From Faecalibacterium prausnitzii (GTDB lineage: Bacteria; Bacillota; Clostridia; Oscillospirales; Ruminococcaceae): a DNA stretch of 64,000 nucleotides. The notes below the pieces were generated by a model. That model was not told where the DNA came from. It searched no databases and worked only from the letters and a program-made list of their open reading frames with translations. Both the position numbers and the translations under genes were made by a program. Shown here piece after piece: positions 24,949 to 33,319 of the stretch. Each line of letters starts with the position of its first letter. The stretch's first letter is position 1. Location: NCBI RefSeq assembly GCF_003287495.1, contig NZ_PRLE01000001.1, forward strand, positions 310,001 to 374,000, written 5' to 3'.

Positions 24949-26049
24949 ATGATGTTTGATTGTGGTTTACAGAATATTTTCCGGCTGAAAAACGGACAGT
25001 CCCGTTCCATCAACTGGGAAAACCGGAACGGAGAAAAAGGAAAAGGCGGCATGGCATACAGCGATCTTGGTCCGTCCAGAAAAGGTTCCCCGTGTATCCC
25101 GAAAATAGAAGCAGGAGAGACCGTAACACTTGGTGAGATCCAGGGAGAAGGCATGATTCAGCACATCTGGATCACCGTTACAGACCGTACCAGTGAACGT
25201 AACCGTTATGTTCTGCGGGATCTTGTTCTGCGCATGTACTGGGACGATGAGGAATTCCCATCCGTTGAATGCCCGCTTGGCGATTTCTTCTGCTGCGGCT
25301 TCGGTGTTTCCTACCAGGTAAACTCAGTCCCGATTGCTGTCAATCCGACCCGTGGTTTCAACAGCTATTTCCCGATGCCGTTCCGTAAAAACGCCCGTAT
25401 TACCATTGAAAATCAGTGTGATGAGCCGATTCCGGCCTTCTTTTATCAGATCGACTATTGCCTGACAACGGTTCCGGAGGATGCTGCCTATTTCCATGCC
25501 CAGTGGCGTCGTCAGCGCATAACGGAAAAGGCAAAAGACTACGTTGTCCTCGACAACATCAAAGGGAAAGGCCAGTACGTTGGAACTTATCTTGCGCTTA
25601 CCAGCCTCGAACGCTACTGGTACGGAGAAGGTGAGATGAAATTCTACATCGATGGAGACAAGGATTATCCAACTATTTGCGGAACCGGAACAGAAGATTA
25701 CTTCGGCGGTGCATGGAGCTTTGCAACACAGCAAAATGGCCAAACCGTTGAAAATCAGTACTGTACTCCGTATCTTGGCTATCCTTACTACTCTAGCCAC
25801 GATACCTTCCTTCATAATGATTACCACAATGATGATCAGATGCCACAACGCAGCTTCTACCGCTGGCACCTTCTTGATCCTATCCTTTTTGAGAAGGACC
25901 TTAAGGTAACTCTGCAGCAGATTGGTGCCAGTCACGGAGGTCTTTTTGAACGTCAGGATGATGTCGCTACCACAGCTTACTGGTACCAGACGCATCCTCA
26001 TGTACCATTTGCGCCACTCATGCCCAGAAAAGAGCGCTGGCCAAGATGA
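24949..26049 (+). CDS. GH172 (DUF2961) glycoside hydrolase
   Basis: The 366-residue protein matches DUF2961, now glycoside hydrolase family 172. Characterised members act on alpha-D-fructofuranosides (including difructose anhydride) or D-arabinofuranosides. Recognisable stretches are GMIQHIWITV, VECPLGDFFCCGFG, FNSYFPMPFRKNARITIEN, FFYQIDYCLT, and the conserved ICGTGTEDYFGGAW. The AGGAGG before the ATG is clear. There is no signal peptide, so it acts inside the cell on an imported oligosaccharide. No transporter is adjacent. It is AT-richer than the chromosome around it and flanked by a transposase remnant, suggesting transfer. The substrate is not settled by the sequence. Confidence 0.85.
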   Translation: MMFDCGLQNIFRLKNGQSRSINWENRNGEKGKGGMAYSDLGPSRKGSPCIPKIEAGETVTLGEIQGEGMIQHIWITVTDRTSERNRYVLRDLVLRMYWDDEEFPSVECPLGDFFCCGFGVSYQVNSVPIAVNPTRGFNSYFPMPFRKNARITIENQCDEPIPAFFYQIDYCLTTVPEDAAYFHAQWRRQRITEKAKDYVVLDNIKGKGQYVGTYLALTSLERYWYGEGEMKFYIDGDKDYPTICGTGTEDYFGGAWSFATQQNGQTVENQYCTPYLGYPYYSSHDTFLHNDYHNDDQMPQRSFYRWHLLDPILFEKDLKVTLQQIGASHGGLFERQDDVATTAYWYQTHPHVPFAPLMPRKERWPR

Positions 26050-26101
26050 TTTTTGACGCTTTTCCTATTTTATATGTTTCATGACTTTGCATATCGGCTA
26101 C

Positions 26102-26165
26102 AAGAGTCCGTTCCGAACAAATCTGCTTCCAACGAATTTGTCCGGAAACGGGCTCTTTCTTTTTT
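26102..26165 (+). terminator. Terminator of the GH172 gene
   Basis: A long stem (arms beginning AAGAGTCCGTT and ending AACGGGCTCTT, with further pairing ACAAAT/ATTTGT inside) is followed by TCTTTTTT. Confidence 0.8.
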
Positions 26166-26288
26166 ATATGGTATTCAAAAAGCAATCTAGATTACAGAGA
26201 TCCGTCTTTTCACAAGCCTTTCACATTTTCCGTTCATTCTTTAAGGTTCCTTTACAATACAATATTTTAACGAAGATCAAGTTATAGA

Positions 26289-26317
26289 TTGACAAGAGGA
26301 CGCACACACGATAAACT
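26289..26317 (+). promoter_or_regulatory. Candidate promoter of the VbhA-like gene
   Basis: A perfect TTGACA (26289-26294) is 17 bp from TAAACT (26312-26317). A TATAGT lies 9 bp further on. The 26166-26288 stretch holds no gene. Confidence 0.4.
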
Positions 26318-26354
26318 TTATATAGTATCATGTGGATTAAAAGGAGCCTCAACC

Positions 26355-26543
26355 GTGAGTGTCAAGTATACTACCCCTGCCCAGCACAAGAGCAACCTCC
26401 GCAATGTGTATGGAACCTTTGCCATTGAGGGCATGACCATCAGCAAAGATACACGCAGCAACCTTGATCGCATTGGCAGCGGTCAGGCCAGCTATCAGCA
26501 GGTCGTGAAAGAACTGCGTGCAAAGTACGCGAAGAAAGGCTGA
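26355..26543 (+). CDS. VbhA-like antitoxin, orphan
   Basis: The 62-residue protein contains the pattern NLRNVYGTFAIEGMTISKDTRSNL...GSGQASYQQVVKELRAKYAKK, similar to the VbhA antitoxin family. VbhA proteins block Fic-domain AMP-transferases by inserting a glutamate-bearing helix. The GTG start follows AAAAGGAG at good spacing; in-frame starts upstream lack such a site. No Fic toxin gene is adjacent, so either it acts in trans or the toxin has been lost. It lies in the accessory stretch between GH172 and the cation exchanger. Confidence 0.6.
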   Translation: MSVKYTTPAQHKSNLRNVYGTFAIEGMTISKDTRSNLDRIGSGQASYQQVVKELRAKYAKKG

Positions 26544-26602
26544 TTATGTTCTCAAAGTATGATGTCTACACCACAGTACAGTCCATGTACTGCTATTTTC
26601 CC

Positions 26603-26631
26603 TTGCGCTTTTGCTGGAAAACAGGTATAAT
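26603..26631 (+). promoter_or_regulatory. Promoter of the exchanger riboswitch transcript
   Basis: TTGCGC (26603-26608) and TATAAT (26626-26631) are 17 bp apart. The predicted start falls at the first base of the structured leader. Confidence 0.65.
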
Positions 26632-26637
26632 ATTCTC

Positions 26638-26749
26638 TGGATAAAAGGGAGTAAGGGGCGTACTTTAGTTGAAAAACGGGTGCGCTGTGCTGCAGCGACA
26701 CCCCCGGTAGAAATGCCCGATGCAGTACCGGATGCTTGAGACTTTTATC
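26638..26749 (+). promoter_or_regulatory. Structured leader, candidate yybP-ykoY (Mn2+) riboswitch
   Basis: The closing stem pairs GATAAAAG (26640-26647) with CTTTTATC (26742-26749). Directly inside are GGGAGTAA (5' side) and GCTTGAGAC (3' side), similar to the conserved GGGGAGUAG and GC-AGAC shoulders of the yybP-ykoY manganese aptamer. An inner helix CCGGTA/TACCGG is also present. The 3' strand of the closing stem is shared with the terminator that follows, so aptamer folding would block termination and turn the gene on. That class commonly controls metal exporters. The class assignment is from memory of the consensus, not a covariance search. Confidence 0.55.
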
Positions 26750-26792
26750 ACATTTTCCCGTTTTGGGCTGGATGTGATAAAGGTCTTTTTTT
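26744..26792 (+). terminator. Riboswitch-controlled terminator
   Basis: TTTATCACAT (26744-26753) pairs with ATGTGATAAA (26772-26781), followed by a run of seven T. Its 5' arm overlaps the closing stem of the leader aptamer, so the two folds exclude each other. Confidence 0.75.
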
Positions 26793-26828
26793 GTGCCTCT
26801 GCCGCTATTATTAAAAAGGAGAGATATT

Positions 26829-27788
26829 ATGCTGATCCCTGTTCTGTTATTTATCGTGGGTCTGCTGTGCCTGATCAAGGGCGGCGACTGGTTTGTGGAC
26901 GGTGCCACCGGCATCGCCCGCCGCTTCCATGTGCCGGAGCTGCTCATCGGTGCCACGGTGGTGTCCATCGGTACCACCCTGCCGGAGGTCATGGTGTCCA
27001 CCACCTCTGCCCTCACCGGTCATGGCGAGATCGCCTACGGCAACGCCATCGGCTCGGTCATCTGCAACGCTGCACTGATCGCCGCCATCACCATTGCGGT
27101 GCGCCCGGGCAAGGTTGACCCCAAGAGCCTACGCACCCCGGTGGCCTTCTTCTTTGTGGCTGCCGCTTTCTATGCCGGTGTGGCCTACACCACCGGCTCC
27201 TTCACCCGCCCGGTGGGCCTGATCCTGCTGGCCATGTTCGTGGCTTACATCGTGTGCAACGTGCTGGCTATGAAAAATGCCCCCGCCCCGGAAGAGGAAG
27301 AGCAGGCTGAGGAAGGCTCCTTTGCCAAGGAGTTGGGGCTGCTGGCCATCGGCGCAGTGCTCATTGCTGTGGGCGCTGACCTGCTGGTGGACAACGGCAC
27401 CCTCATCGCACAGGCGCTGGGCGTGCCGGAGTCGGTCATTGCGCTGACCTTTGTGGCACTGGGCACCTCGCTGCCGGAGCTGGTCACCGCCATCACCTCG
27501 CTGGCCAAGGGGCACGGCGCGCTGTCGCTGGGCAACGTCATCGGTGCAAACGTGTTCAATCTAGTGCTGGTCAGCGGCGTGTCTGTCACGCTGGCACCCT
27601 TCAGCATCCCGCAGAACTCCACCATCGCAGGCATGAACGCCTCGCTGGTGATGGATATCCCGGTCATGTTTGCCGTGATGCTGCTGCTCACCCTGCCCGC
27701 TCTGATCAAGGGCAAGCTGAGCCGCCCGCAGGGCATTGCACTGTTGTGCATCTATGCCGCCTTCTGCGCCGTGCAGTTCAGCATCTGA
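26829..27788 (+). CDS. CaCA-family calcium (cation)/sodium antiporter
   Basis: This is a membrane antiporter of the YrbG-like CaCA family, which exports Ca2+ or another divalent cation in exchange for Na+ or H+. The 319-residue protein has about ten hydrophobic segments in two inverted halves. Each half carries the ion-binding repeat: VSIGTTLPEVMVSTTSALTGHGEIAYGNAIGS in the first and VALGTSLPELVTAITSLAKGHGALSLGNVIGAN in the second. A short acidic loop (PAPEEEEQAEEG) separates them. The ATG follows AAAAGGAGAG. The leader's candidate manganese riboswitch suggests that the physiological substrate may be Mn2+. Confidence 0.9.
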   Translation: MLIPVLLFIVGLLCLIKGGDWFVDGATGIARRFHVPELLIGATVVSIGTTLPEVMVSTTSALTGHGEIAYGNAIGSVICNAALIAAITIAVRPGKVDPKSLRTPVAFFFVAAAFYAGVAYTTGSFTRPVGLILLAMFVAYIVCNVLAMKNAPAPEEEEQAEEGSFAKELGLLAIGAVLIAVGADLLVDNGTLIAQALGVPESVIALTFVALGTSLPELVTAITSLAKGHGALSLGNVIGANVFNLVLVSGVSVTLAPFSIPQNSTIAGMNASLVMDIPVMFAVMLLLTLPALIKGKLSRPQGIALLCIYAAFCAVQFSI

Positions 27789-27811
27789 TCTGTTGTAAAC
27801 GTAAAATATTT

Positions 27812-27853
27812 AAGGCTGCTGCACAGGGTTTTGTGCAGCAGCCTTTTTATGTG
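27812..27853 (+). terminator. Terminator of the antiporter gene
   Basis: Arms AAGGCTGCTGCACA and TGTGCAGCAGCCTT are followed by TTT. Confidence 0.85.
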
Positions 27854-27949
27854 GGATGATTTTGAATGCGCTCCGCGATATCTTCCCCCGGTGGGTGAAA
27901 GCTTAAGCGGTGGCGGTACAGTTCCCGGCTGACCCGTAAAGTTTCCGGG

Positions 27950-27982
27950 CGTGTCCGCTCTCCCCTTGGGAGAGCGGACACG
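27950..27982. repeat. Perfect 15-bp-arm intergenic palindrome
   Basis: CGTGTCCGCTCTCCC and its exact complement flank a three-base loop, with no T run. It looks like an interspersed palindromic unit in the gap between two convergent genes, flanked by GCGCCTGAGAGGG. No second copy was seen in this window. Confidence 0.5.
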
Positions 27983-27999
27983 GGAGCGCCTGAGAGGGT

Positions 28000-28042
28000 A
28001 AAAAAAGTGGGTCAGAAGCGCCAATAGGCGTTTCTGACCCAC
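28000..28042 (-). terminator. Terminator of the flavoenzyme operon
   Basis: On the minus strand GTGGGTCAGAAACGCC and GGCGCTTCTGACCCAC form a 16-bp stem (one GU-type mismatch allowed), followed by TTTTTTT. Confidence 0.85.
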
Positions 28043-28063
28043 AAATAGAACGATATTTTTGTT

Positions 28064-29989
28064 TTACAGCTGGCAGGCGGTATCGTAGCCGGTGCGGATG
28101 GCGTTGGAGATATCCGCAGCCTTGCCGGCGGCATCGCCAATGGAATACACCGGGATGCCGGCAGCTTCCAGCGCAGCAGCGTCAAATTCGTTGGAGCGTG
28201 CGCCCATAGCCAGCACGATGTAATCGCAGGGGATGGTCACCTCTGCGCCGTCCTTGTTCTCGCAGACGACGGCGTCCATGCGGAACTCCTTGACCTTGTG
28301 GCTGGGGTACTGCTCCACGCCGTAGGTCTTATAGTTTTCCAGCAGGGTGGGCAGAATGGTGGTGCTCTCGCCTGCGGCGATCTTGTCCATCATCTCGATA
28401 ACGGACACTTTGCAGCCGCGGGCAGCCAGATACTCTGCGGTCTCGCAGCCCACCATGCCGCCGCCGATGACGGCAACCGTGCCGTACACCTGCTGCTCAC
28501 CGGCCAGCACCCTCCAAGCGTCGGCAACGTTCACGCTGTCGATGCCGGGGATGCGGGGTGCGGCGCTGTGTGCGCCCACAGCGTTGATGACGGCCTCGAA
28601 ACCGGCATCCTTCAGCTGCTCTGCGGTGCGGGTCTGACCCATGCACAGGTGCACACCGGCGTTGCAGACCGCGTGGATCAGGTCCTGTGCGGCGCGGCGC
28701 ATCTCCTCCTTGCGGGGAGGTACGCAGGCAATGTTCAGCTGGCCGCCCAGAGTGGTGGTCTTTTCAAACAGGGTCACGTCATGGCCGCGCAGCGCTGCCA
28801 CACGGGCGGCTTCCAGACCGGCAGGGCCGCCGCCGAGGACGGCGATCTTCTTTTTCTGCGCTGCGGGCTGGATGCTGCGGGTGTTCTCGTAGCCGTTCTC
28901 CGCGTTCAGCACGCAGGAGAGGAACTGACGGTTCTGGATGGCATCGGTGCAGCCCTTGTTGCAGCTGATGCAGCGGCGGATATCGCAGGCCTTCCCGGCA
29001 GCGATCTTGGTGCCCCAGTCGGGGTCTGCCAGCAGCGGGCGACCCATGGCAACCATGTCGGCCATGCCGCTCTCGATGACACGCGCAGCCATTTCGGCAT
29101 CCACGATACGACCCACGGCGCTGACCGGCACATTGACGGCCTTTTTGATGTCCCCGGCGATTTTGACGAAGAAGCCGTAGGGCTGTACGCCCATGGGAGG
29201 AATGGTGTCGGCCATGTTGCCGGTGTGGTTGGCCTGCGCAACGTGGAGCATATCCACGCCGTCCTCTACCAGCCACTGGGCAAACTGCACGGCGTCGGCT
29301 TCGTCAATGCCGCCCTTGCCGCGCTGCGGGGTGACGATGGACAGCTTGTAGTCGATGACCATATCCGGCACAGCCTTGCGGATGGCGCGGGTCAGCATGC
29401 GGGCAAAGCGGACGCGGTTCTCCAGACTGCCGCCGAACTTATCGGTGCGGTGGTTCATGCGGGTGGAGCACAGGCAACCGTTCAGGCGGTCGCCGTGGAT
29501 CTGGATCACGTCCACACCGGCCTTCTGTGCACGCACTGCGCAGGCGCACATCTTATCGATGATGGCCATCAGCATCTCCTCGCTGACCTCATCGGTGAAG
29601 AACATCATGTCGTGATGCAGGCGCTGACGCATTTCGTCAAACTTCTTCTGCATGAACAGGCTGTTGATGGCGTCCACGTCGTACTCCGGGTGGAAGAGCT
29701 GGACGCCCAGCTTGGTGCCGTAGGCGTGTACGCTGTCGGCCAGTGCCTTGAAGGCAGGGATCTGGCTGTCGTCAAACAGCTTGGGGGTGGGAGAAAAGCT
29801 GTTGATGGGTGCCACATCGCCCATAACGATGTAGCCCACGCCGCCCTTTGCCAGACGGGTGTAGAAGCCCATGTCCTGCTCACTGATCATGCCGTTTTTC
29901 TCGTAGCCGGTGGTCAGCGGGGGGAACATGATGCGGTTTTTAAAGGTCTGTCCGCCCACCTCGATGGGCTGCAGAATCACGTTTTGCAT
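28064..29989 (-). CDS. NADH:flavin oxidoreductase of the Old Yellow Enzyme / 2,4-dienoyl-CoA reductase type
   Basis: The 641-residue protein is a multi-domain ene-reductase. It has an N-terminal FMN-binding TIM barrel (residues ~1-340, with IQIHGDRLNGCL and LSIVTPQRGKGG). A [4Fe-4S] cysteine cluster follows (CDIRRCISCNKGC). The C-terminal FAD/NAD(P)H domain has GGGPAGLEAARVAALRG and a second dinucleotide fold VAVIGGGMVGCETAEYLA. Relatives reduce activated double bonds in fatty acids, bile acids, steroids or plant compounds. It is last in an operon with a sugar-type symporter and an alpha/beta hydrolase, which suggests processing of an imported, perhaps esterified, aglycone or conjugate. The substrate is unknown. 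Confidence 0.88.
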   Translation of the reverse strand: MQNVILQPIEVGGQTFKNRIMFPPLTTGYEKNGMISEQDMGFYTRLAKGGVGYIVMGDVAPINSFSPTPKLFDDSQIPAFKALADSVHAYGTKLGVQLFHPEYDVDAINSLFMQKKFDEMRQRLHHDMMFFTDEVSEEMLMAIIDKMCACAVRAQKAGVDVIQIHGDRLNGCLCSTRMNHRTDKFGGSLENRVRFARMLTRAIRKAVPDMVIDYKLSIVTPQRGKGGIDEADAVQFAQWLVEDGVDMLHVAQANHTGNMADTIPPMGVQPYGFFVKIAGDIKKAVNVPVSAVGRIVDAEMAARVIESGMADMVAMGRPLLADPDWGTKIAAGKACDIRRCISCNKGCTDAIQNRQFLSCVLNAENGYENTRSIQPAAQKKKIAVLGGGPAGLEAARVAALRGHDVTLFEKTTTLGGQLNIACVPPRKEEMRRAAQDLIHAVCNAGVHLCMGQTRTAEQLKDAGFEAVINAVGAHSAAPRIPGIDSVNVADAWRVLAGEQQVYGTVAVIGGGMVGCETAEYLAARGCKVSVIEMMDKIAAGESTTILPTLLENYKTYGVEQYPSHKVKEFRMDAVVCENKDGAEVTIPCDYIVLAMGARSNEFDAAALEAAGIPVYSIGDAAGKAADISNAIRTGYDTACQL

Positions 29990-30019
29990 ACGAAAACCTC
30001 CTTGCAGATACGCTTTGCT

Positions 30020-30775
30020 TTACAGATTTGCTTTGATGAATGCTGCGGTCTTTTCCTCCACGGCGGCACGGGCTGCCAGCGTGGCAAAGTTGTGGCCGCC
30101 GCCTGCAATGGTGTCCACATCGGGTGCGGTGTACACCTGTGCGTAACGGTTGCAGGTGCCCTCGTCCACCAGACGGTCATCGTCGGCGCGCAGCAGCAGC
30201 ACCGGGCCGTTGTAGCCCTTGGCCTCGGTAAAGGGGTCGGGGTGCTTTGCCATCTCGTAGTTAAAGGCCATCTTGTAGCACAGACCCTCCATGTCGGCGT
30301 AGTCCTTGCCGGTCTGCATAATGCCGTCGGCGCGCTGGGCGCAGCCGAACCACATCCCGGCGCCCGGGCACAGCAAAATCAGGCCGTGGGGCTGGATGAC
30401 CGGTGCGCAGGAGGCAGCAATGTAACCGCCCATGCTCTGGCCGGAGAGGAACAGCTTTTCGCTGTCCACATAGGGCTGTTCAGCGGCCCATGCAAAGATA
30501 TCCTGTGCATCGGTGTGCAAGCCGTCAAAGCTCATATCCTCGAACTCGCCGTCGCTCTCGCCGTTGCCGTAGAAATCGAACCGGGCGCTGCCGATGCCCT
30601 GCGCTGCCAGAGCGCGGGACAGATGGGTGTACATGGACTTGTAGCCGCTGCAGCTGCCGGCAAAGCCGTGCAGATGCACCACAAAGGGTACCTTGCCCTC
30701 GGTGTCGGGCAGGGTCACGATGCCGCGCAGGGTGTGGCCATTGCGGTTTTTAAACTGAACCTGTAAGATTTTCAT
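30020..30775 (-). CDS. Alpha/beta hydrolase (esterase-like)
   Basis: The 251-residue cytosolic hydrolase has the nucleophile elbow LSGQSMGGYIAAS and the oxyanion-side HLHGFAGSCSGY. An acid/base region reads LLRADDDRLVDEGTCNRYA, and the terminal His is in GGGHNF. The closest general type is the feruloyl/cinnamoyl esterase-like hydrolases. It is transcribed between the GPH symporter (3 bases upstream) and the flavoenzyme. Together these would suit uptake, ester cleavage and reduction of one compound; this is inference. Confidence 0.85.
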   Translation of the reverse strand: MKILQVQFKNRNGHTLRGIVTLPDTEGKVPFVVHLHGFAGSCSGYKSMYTHLSRALAAQGIGSARFDFYGNGESDGEFEDMSFDGLHTDAQDIFAWAAEQPYVDSEKLFLSGQSMGGYIAASCAPVIQPHGLILLCPGAGMWFGCAQRADGIMQTGKDYADMEGLCYKMAFNYEMAKHPDPFTEAKGYNGPVLLLRADDDRLVDEGTCNRYAQVYTAPDVDTIAGGGHNFATLAARAAVEEKTAAFIKANL

Positions 30776-30778
30776 GGT

Positions 30779-32167
30779 TTACTTGCTCTCCTTTGCGGCG
30801 CGGCGAGCCTTCAGCTCGGTCAGCATCTCAGCAGTCTTCTGCTTGGTCAGGGGGTAGACAAAGAACAGGATGGCAACTGCAATGCCGTAGCCCAGAAAGT
30901 AGATGCCGGTGTAGCTCTTCCAGATGGCGTTCACAACGCCTGCGGTCTGCACAGCGCCTGCGGTAACGTTGTAGCCGATGGCACCCAGCACAAAGCTGGA
31001 CAGGCTGCCGGAAATGGCGCTTGCAAGCTTGCGGAAGAAAGAGTAGGTGGAGTAAACGATGCCCTCGTTGCGCTCGCCGGTCTGCAGCTCGTGGTAGTCG
31101 ATGGCGTCGTTGACCATAGCCCAGATCAGCACCTGCATGCCGGAAGCGCCCAGATAGCAGATACCGTTGATGACGATGAAGGCCACGGGGTTGTGGACGG
31201 GGAAGAAGAACAGGATGCCGAACACGATGGCGGCAAAGCCGGCGCCCATGCAGCACCACTCCTTCTTGCCGAACTTGTTGGCCAGAGGCTGGGTGATGGC
31301 AAAGGACAGCACAGCGTACAGCACGCTCAGCATACCGGAGACAGCCTGAATTTTAACGTTGCCGAAGAAGTCCTTATACAGGTAGGTGTTCAGACCGTTG
31401 ACCACGGAAGCACCGATCATGCCGGTCAGGCTGAAGAACATAACGCCCAGCAGAGCCTTATTGTGAGAGATCTCCTTGAGCACATGCAGGTAGTTCAGCT
31501 TTTCGCCCTGCGGACGCTCGGGCACTTCCACGCGCTCCTTGCACCATACGCAGGTGATCTGCAGGCACAGCAGACCCAGCATAGCGCAGATGCAGGCCAG
31601 CATCAGGAAGCGGCCAGCCACGGGCTGGTTGTCCACATACAGGAACAGGGGGCCGACCATGACCATAACGGTCATGAAGATGGTGCCGCCAAGGCTGCGG
31701 TAGCGGGACAGTGCGGTGCGCTGGCTGACATCATCGGTCATCACGCTGGACAGAGTACCGAAGGGCACGTTGACGCAGGTGTACAGCGCCTCGTACAGAA
31801 CGTAGGTGACGAACATGTAGGCCAGACGCAGGCCGTAGTTGATATTCCCTACATTGACAAAGCCAAGTATGCACAGCACTGCCATGGGGAAGGAGAAAGC
31901 GCGGATCCACGGGATGAACTTGCCGCCCTTGGTGGCCTTGCGGGAGTCCACGATGGCACCGATGATGGGGTCATTCACGGCGTCCCAGATCTTGGTGATC
32001 AGCATCAGGATACCCACGTGGAAGGGGTTGACCTGCAGGATCAGGGTGTAGAAGATCGACAGATACATGGCGCGGTACTGCTCGGTGAAGCAGCAGCCCA
32101 GATCGCCCAGCGTATAACCGATCTTGTCCTTCATGGAGAAGGGTCGGATGGTCTTTTTCTGGTCCAT
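30779..32167 (-). CDS. GPH-family (glycoside-pentoside-hexuronide) cation symporter
   Basis: The 462-residue membrane protein has about twelve hydrophobic segments. The GPH signature near the N-terminus is KIGYTLGDLGCCFTEQYRAMYLSIFYT and KIWDAVNDPIIGAIVDSRKATKGGKFIPWI. Later comes DAIDYHELQTGERNEGIVYSTYSFFRKLASA. Relatives import sugars, glycosides or uronates with Na+ or H+. It is the first gene of the three-gene operon and is divergent from the AraC-type regulator. Confidence 0.9.
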   Translation of the reverse strand: MDQKKTIRPFSMKDKIGYTLGDLGCCFTEQYRAMYLSIFYTLILQVNPFHVGILMLITKIWDAVNDPIIGAIVDSRKATKGGKFIPWIRAFSFPMAVLCILGFVNVGNINYGLRLAYMFVTYVLYEALYTCVNVPFGTLSSVMTDDVSQRTALSRYRSLGGTIFMTVMVMVGPLFLYVDNQPVAGRFLMLACICAMLGLLCLQITCVWCKERVEVPERPQGEKLNYLHVLKEISHNKALLGVMFFSLTGMIGASVVNGLNTYLYKDFFGNVKIQAVSGMLSVLYAVLSFAITQPLANKFGKKEWCCMGAGFAAIVFGILFFFPVHNPVAFIVINGICYLGASGMQVLIWAMVNDAIDYHELQTGERNEGIVYSTYSFFRKLASAISGSLSSFVLGAIGYNVTAGAVQTAGVVNAIWKSYTGIYFLGYGIAVAILFFVYPLTKQKTAEMLTELKARRAAKESK

Positions 32168-32236
32168 TGTGTTTTATCCTCCTTAAAAACAGTGAAACCA
32201 CGAGACTTTTCGCACAAGTCTCTTTTCTACGTTTGC

Positions 32237-32306
32237 ATTATACGTTAATTTTTCATCAATGCATATCCAAAAAATGATTGAAAACTATCGCAAATTGATG
32301 TATTAT
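32237..32306. promoter_or_regulatory. Divergent promoters of the symporter operon and the AraC regulator
   Basis: For araC, TTGAAA (32278-32283) is 17 bp from TATTAT (32301-32306). For the operon, TATAAT on the minus strand at 32237-32242 has only a poor -35, as expected for an activator-dependent promoter. Confidence 0.5.
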
Positions 32307-32381
32307 GCAATTATAACAGTTGTACTTTTCTGTTGTGTGCAACAATCTGTTACACATGACAGTTTCATGGAGGACTTTTTG

Positions 32382-33212
32382 GTGAATTATACAGCCAAGC
32401 GTTATCTTTTTGAGCAGAGCGCCGTCCGGGAATTTTATTCCGGCGCGTATTATGATTTGTTTCTGGTCATGCGGGGCAGCGGTGTGTTCCGATGCAGCGA
32501 GGTGGTGCTGCCCGCACAGCAGCAGAATCTCATCATCTTCAAGCCCGGTCAGGGCGGCAGACTGGAATACGCCGGTGCTTACGGCCCGCTGGAACTTATT
32601 CGGGTGCAGCTGTCCCCCCAGACGCTGGCGCAGCTTTCGGACGCAGATACCGACCTTGAAAAAAGCTTCAACGTGGTGCCCTTTCGGCAGGTGGCTGTGC
32701 GCCCGGACAGCCAGATCTATATGCTGCTGAAAAACCTTGCCCGGAAGCTGCTGATGCTCCCGCAGGAGTGCACCCAGTTCGGTGCAGCGGTGTTCGAGCA
32801 CGGTATTTTGCAAATGTTTGTGGTGCTGGCGCTGCGTGCCTGCATCCATGCGGAGTTCCGCACCGCATCGGTCAGCCGCCACCACCTGATGCTGGACGAG
32901 GTGTTTTTGTTTATTCAGGCGCACCTTACCGAGGAACTGACGCTGGAGCGGCTGGAAAAGGAGTTTTTCGTCTCCCGGGAACATATTGCCCGGGAATTCA
33001 AACGCCAGACCGGGCAGACGGTGCACCGCTATATCGTAAAGGCGCGGTTAGACCGCTGCTGCACCCTCATCGAGCAGGGGCTGCCCATCACCGAGGTGTA
33101 CAAGACCAGCGGCTTTGGCGGTTACAACCACTTTTTCCGCGCCTTCAAAAAGGAGTACGGCATGACCCCCAAGGAGTACTTCCACACCACCCGGCAGGAC
33201 GCCCGGGGATAA
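32382..33212 (+). CDS. AraC-family transcriptional regulator
   Basis: This regulator likely controls the divergent symporter operon. The C-terminal ~100 residues form the double helix-turn-helix (FIQAHLTEELTLERLEKEFFVSREHIAREFKRQTGQTVHRYIVKARLDRC...TSGFGGYNHFFRAFKKEYGMTPKEY). The N-terminal ~160 residues look like a cupin sensor (FYSGAYYDLFLVMRGSGVFRC...LIIFKPGQGG). A GTG start at 32382 was chosen because GGAGG lies 8 bases upstream; an ATG 15 bases earlier is possible. Longer in-frame starts would add a hydrophobic stretch that overlaps the promoter. Confidence 0.88.
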   Translation: MNYTAKRYLFEQSAVREFYSGAYYDLFLVMRGSGVFRCSEVVLPAQQQNLIIFKPGQGGRLEYAGAYGPLELIRVQLSPQTLAQLSDADTDLEKSFNVVPFRQVAVRPDSQIYMLLKNLARKLLMLPQECTQFGAAVFEHGILQMFVVLALRACIHAEFRTASVSRHHLMLDEVFLFIQAHLTEELTLERLEKEFFVSREHIAREFKRQTGQTVHRYIVKARLDRCCTLIEQGLPITEVYKTSGFGGYNHFFRAFKKEYGMTPKEYFHTTRQDARG

Positions 33213-33319
33213 ATCCGGCAAAAGCAGCGCCGTCTGCGCCTGTGAAAAAAGCCGCCCGGTTCGCATCCGACTTCAGGGTTCGGAGCCCGGCACGGTCTGC
33301 CAAAGGTTTTTGGACATAA

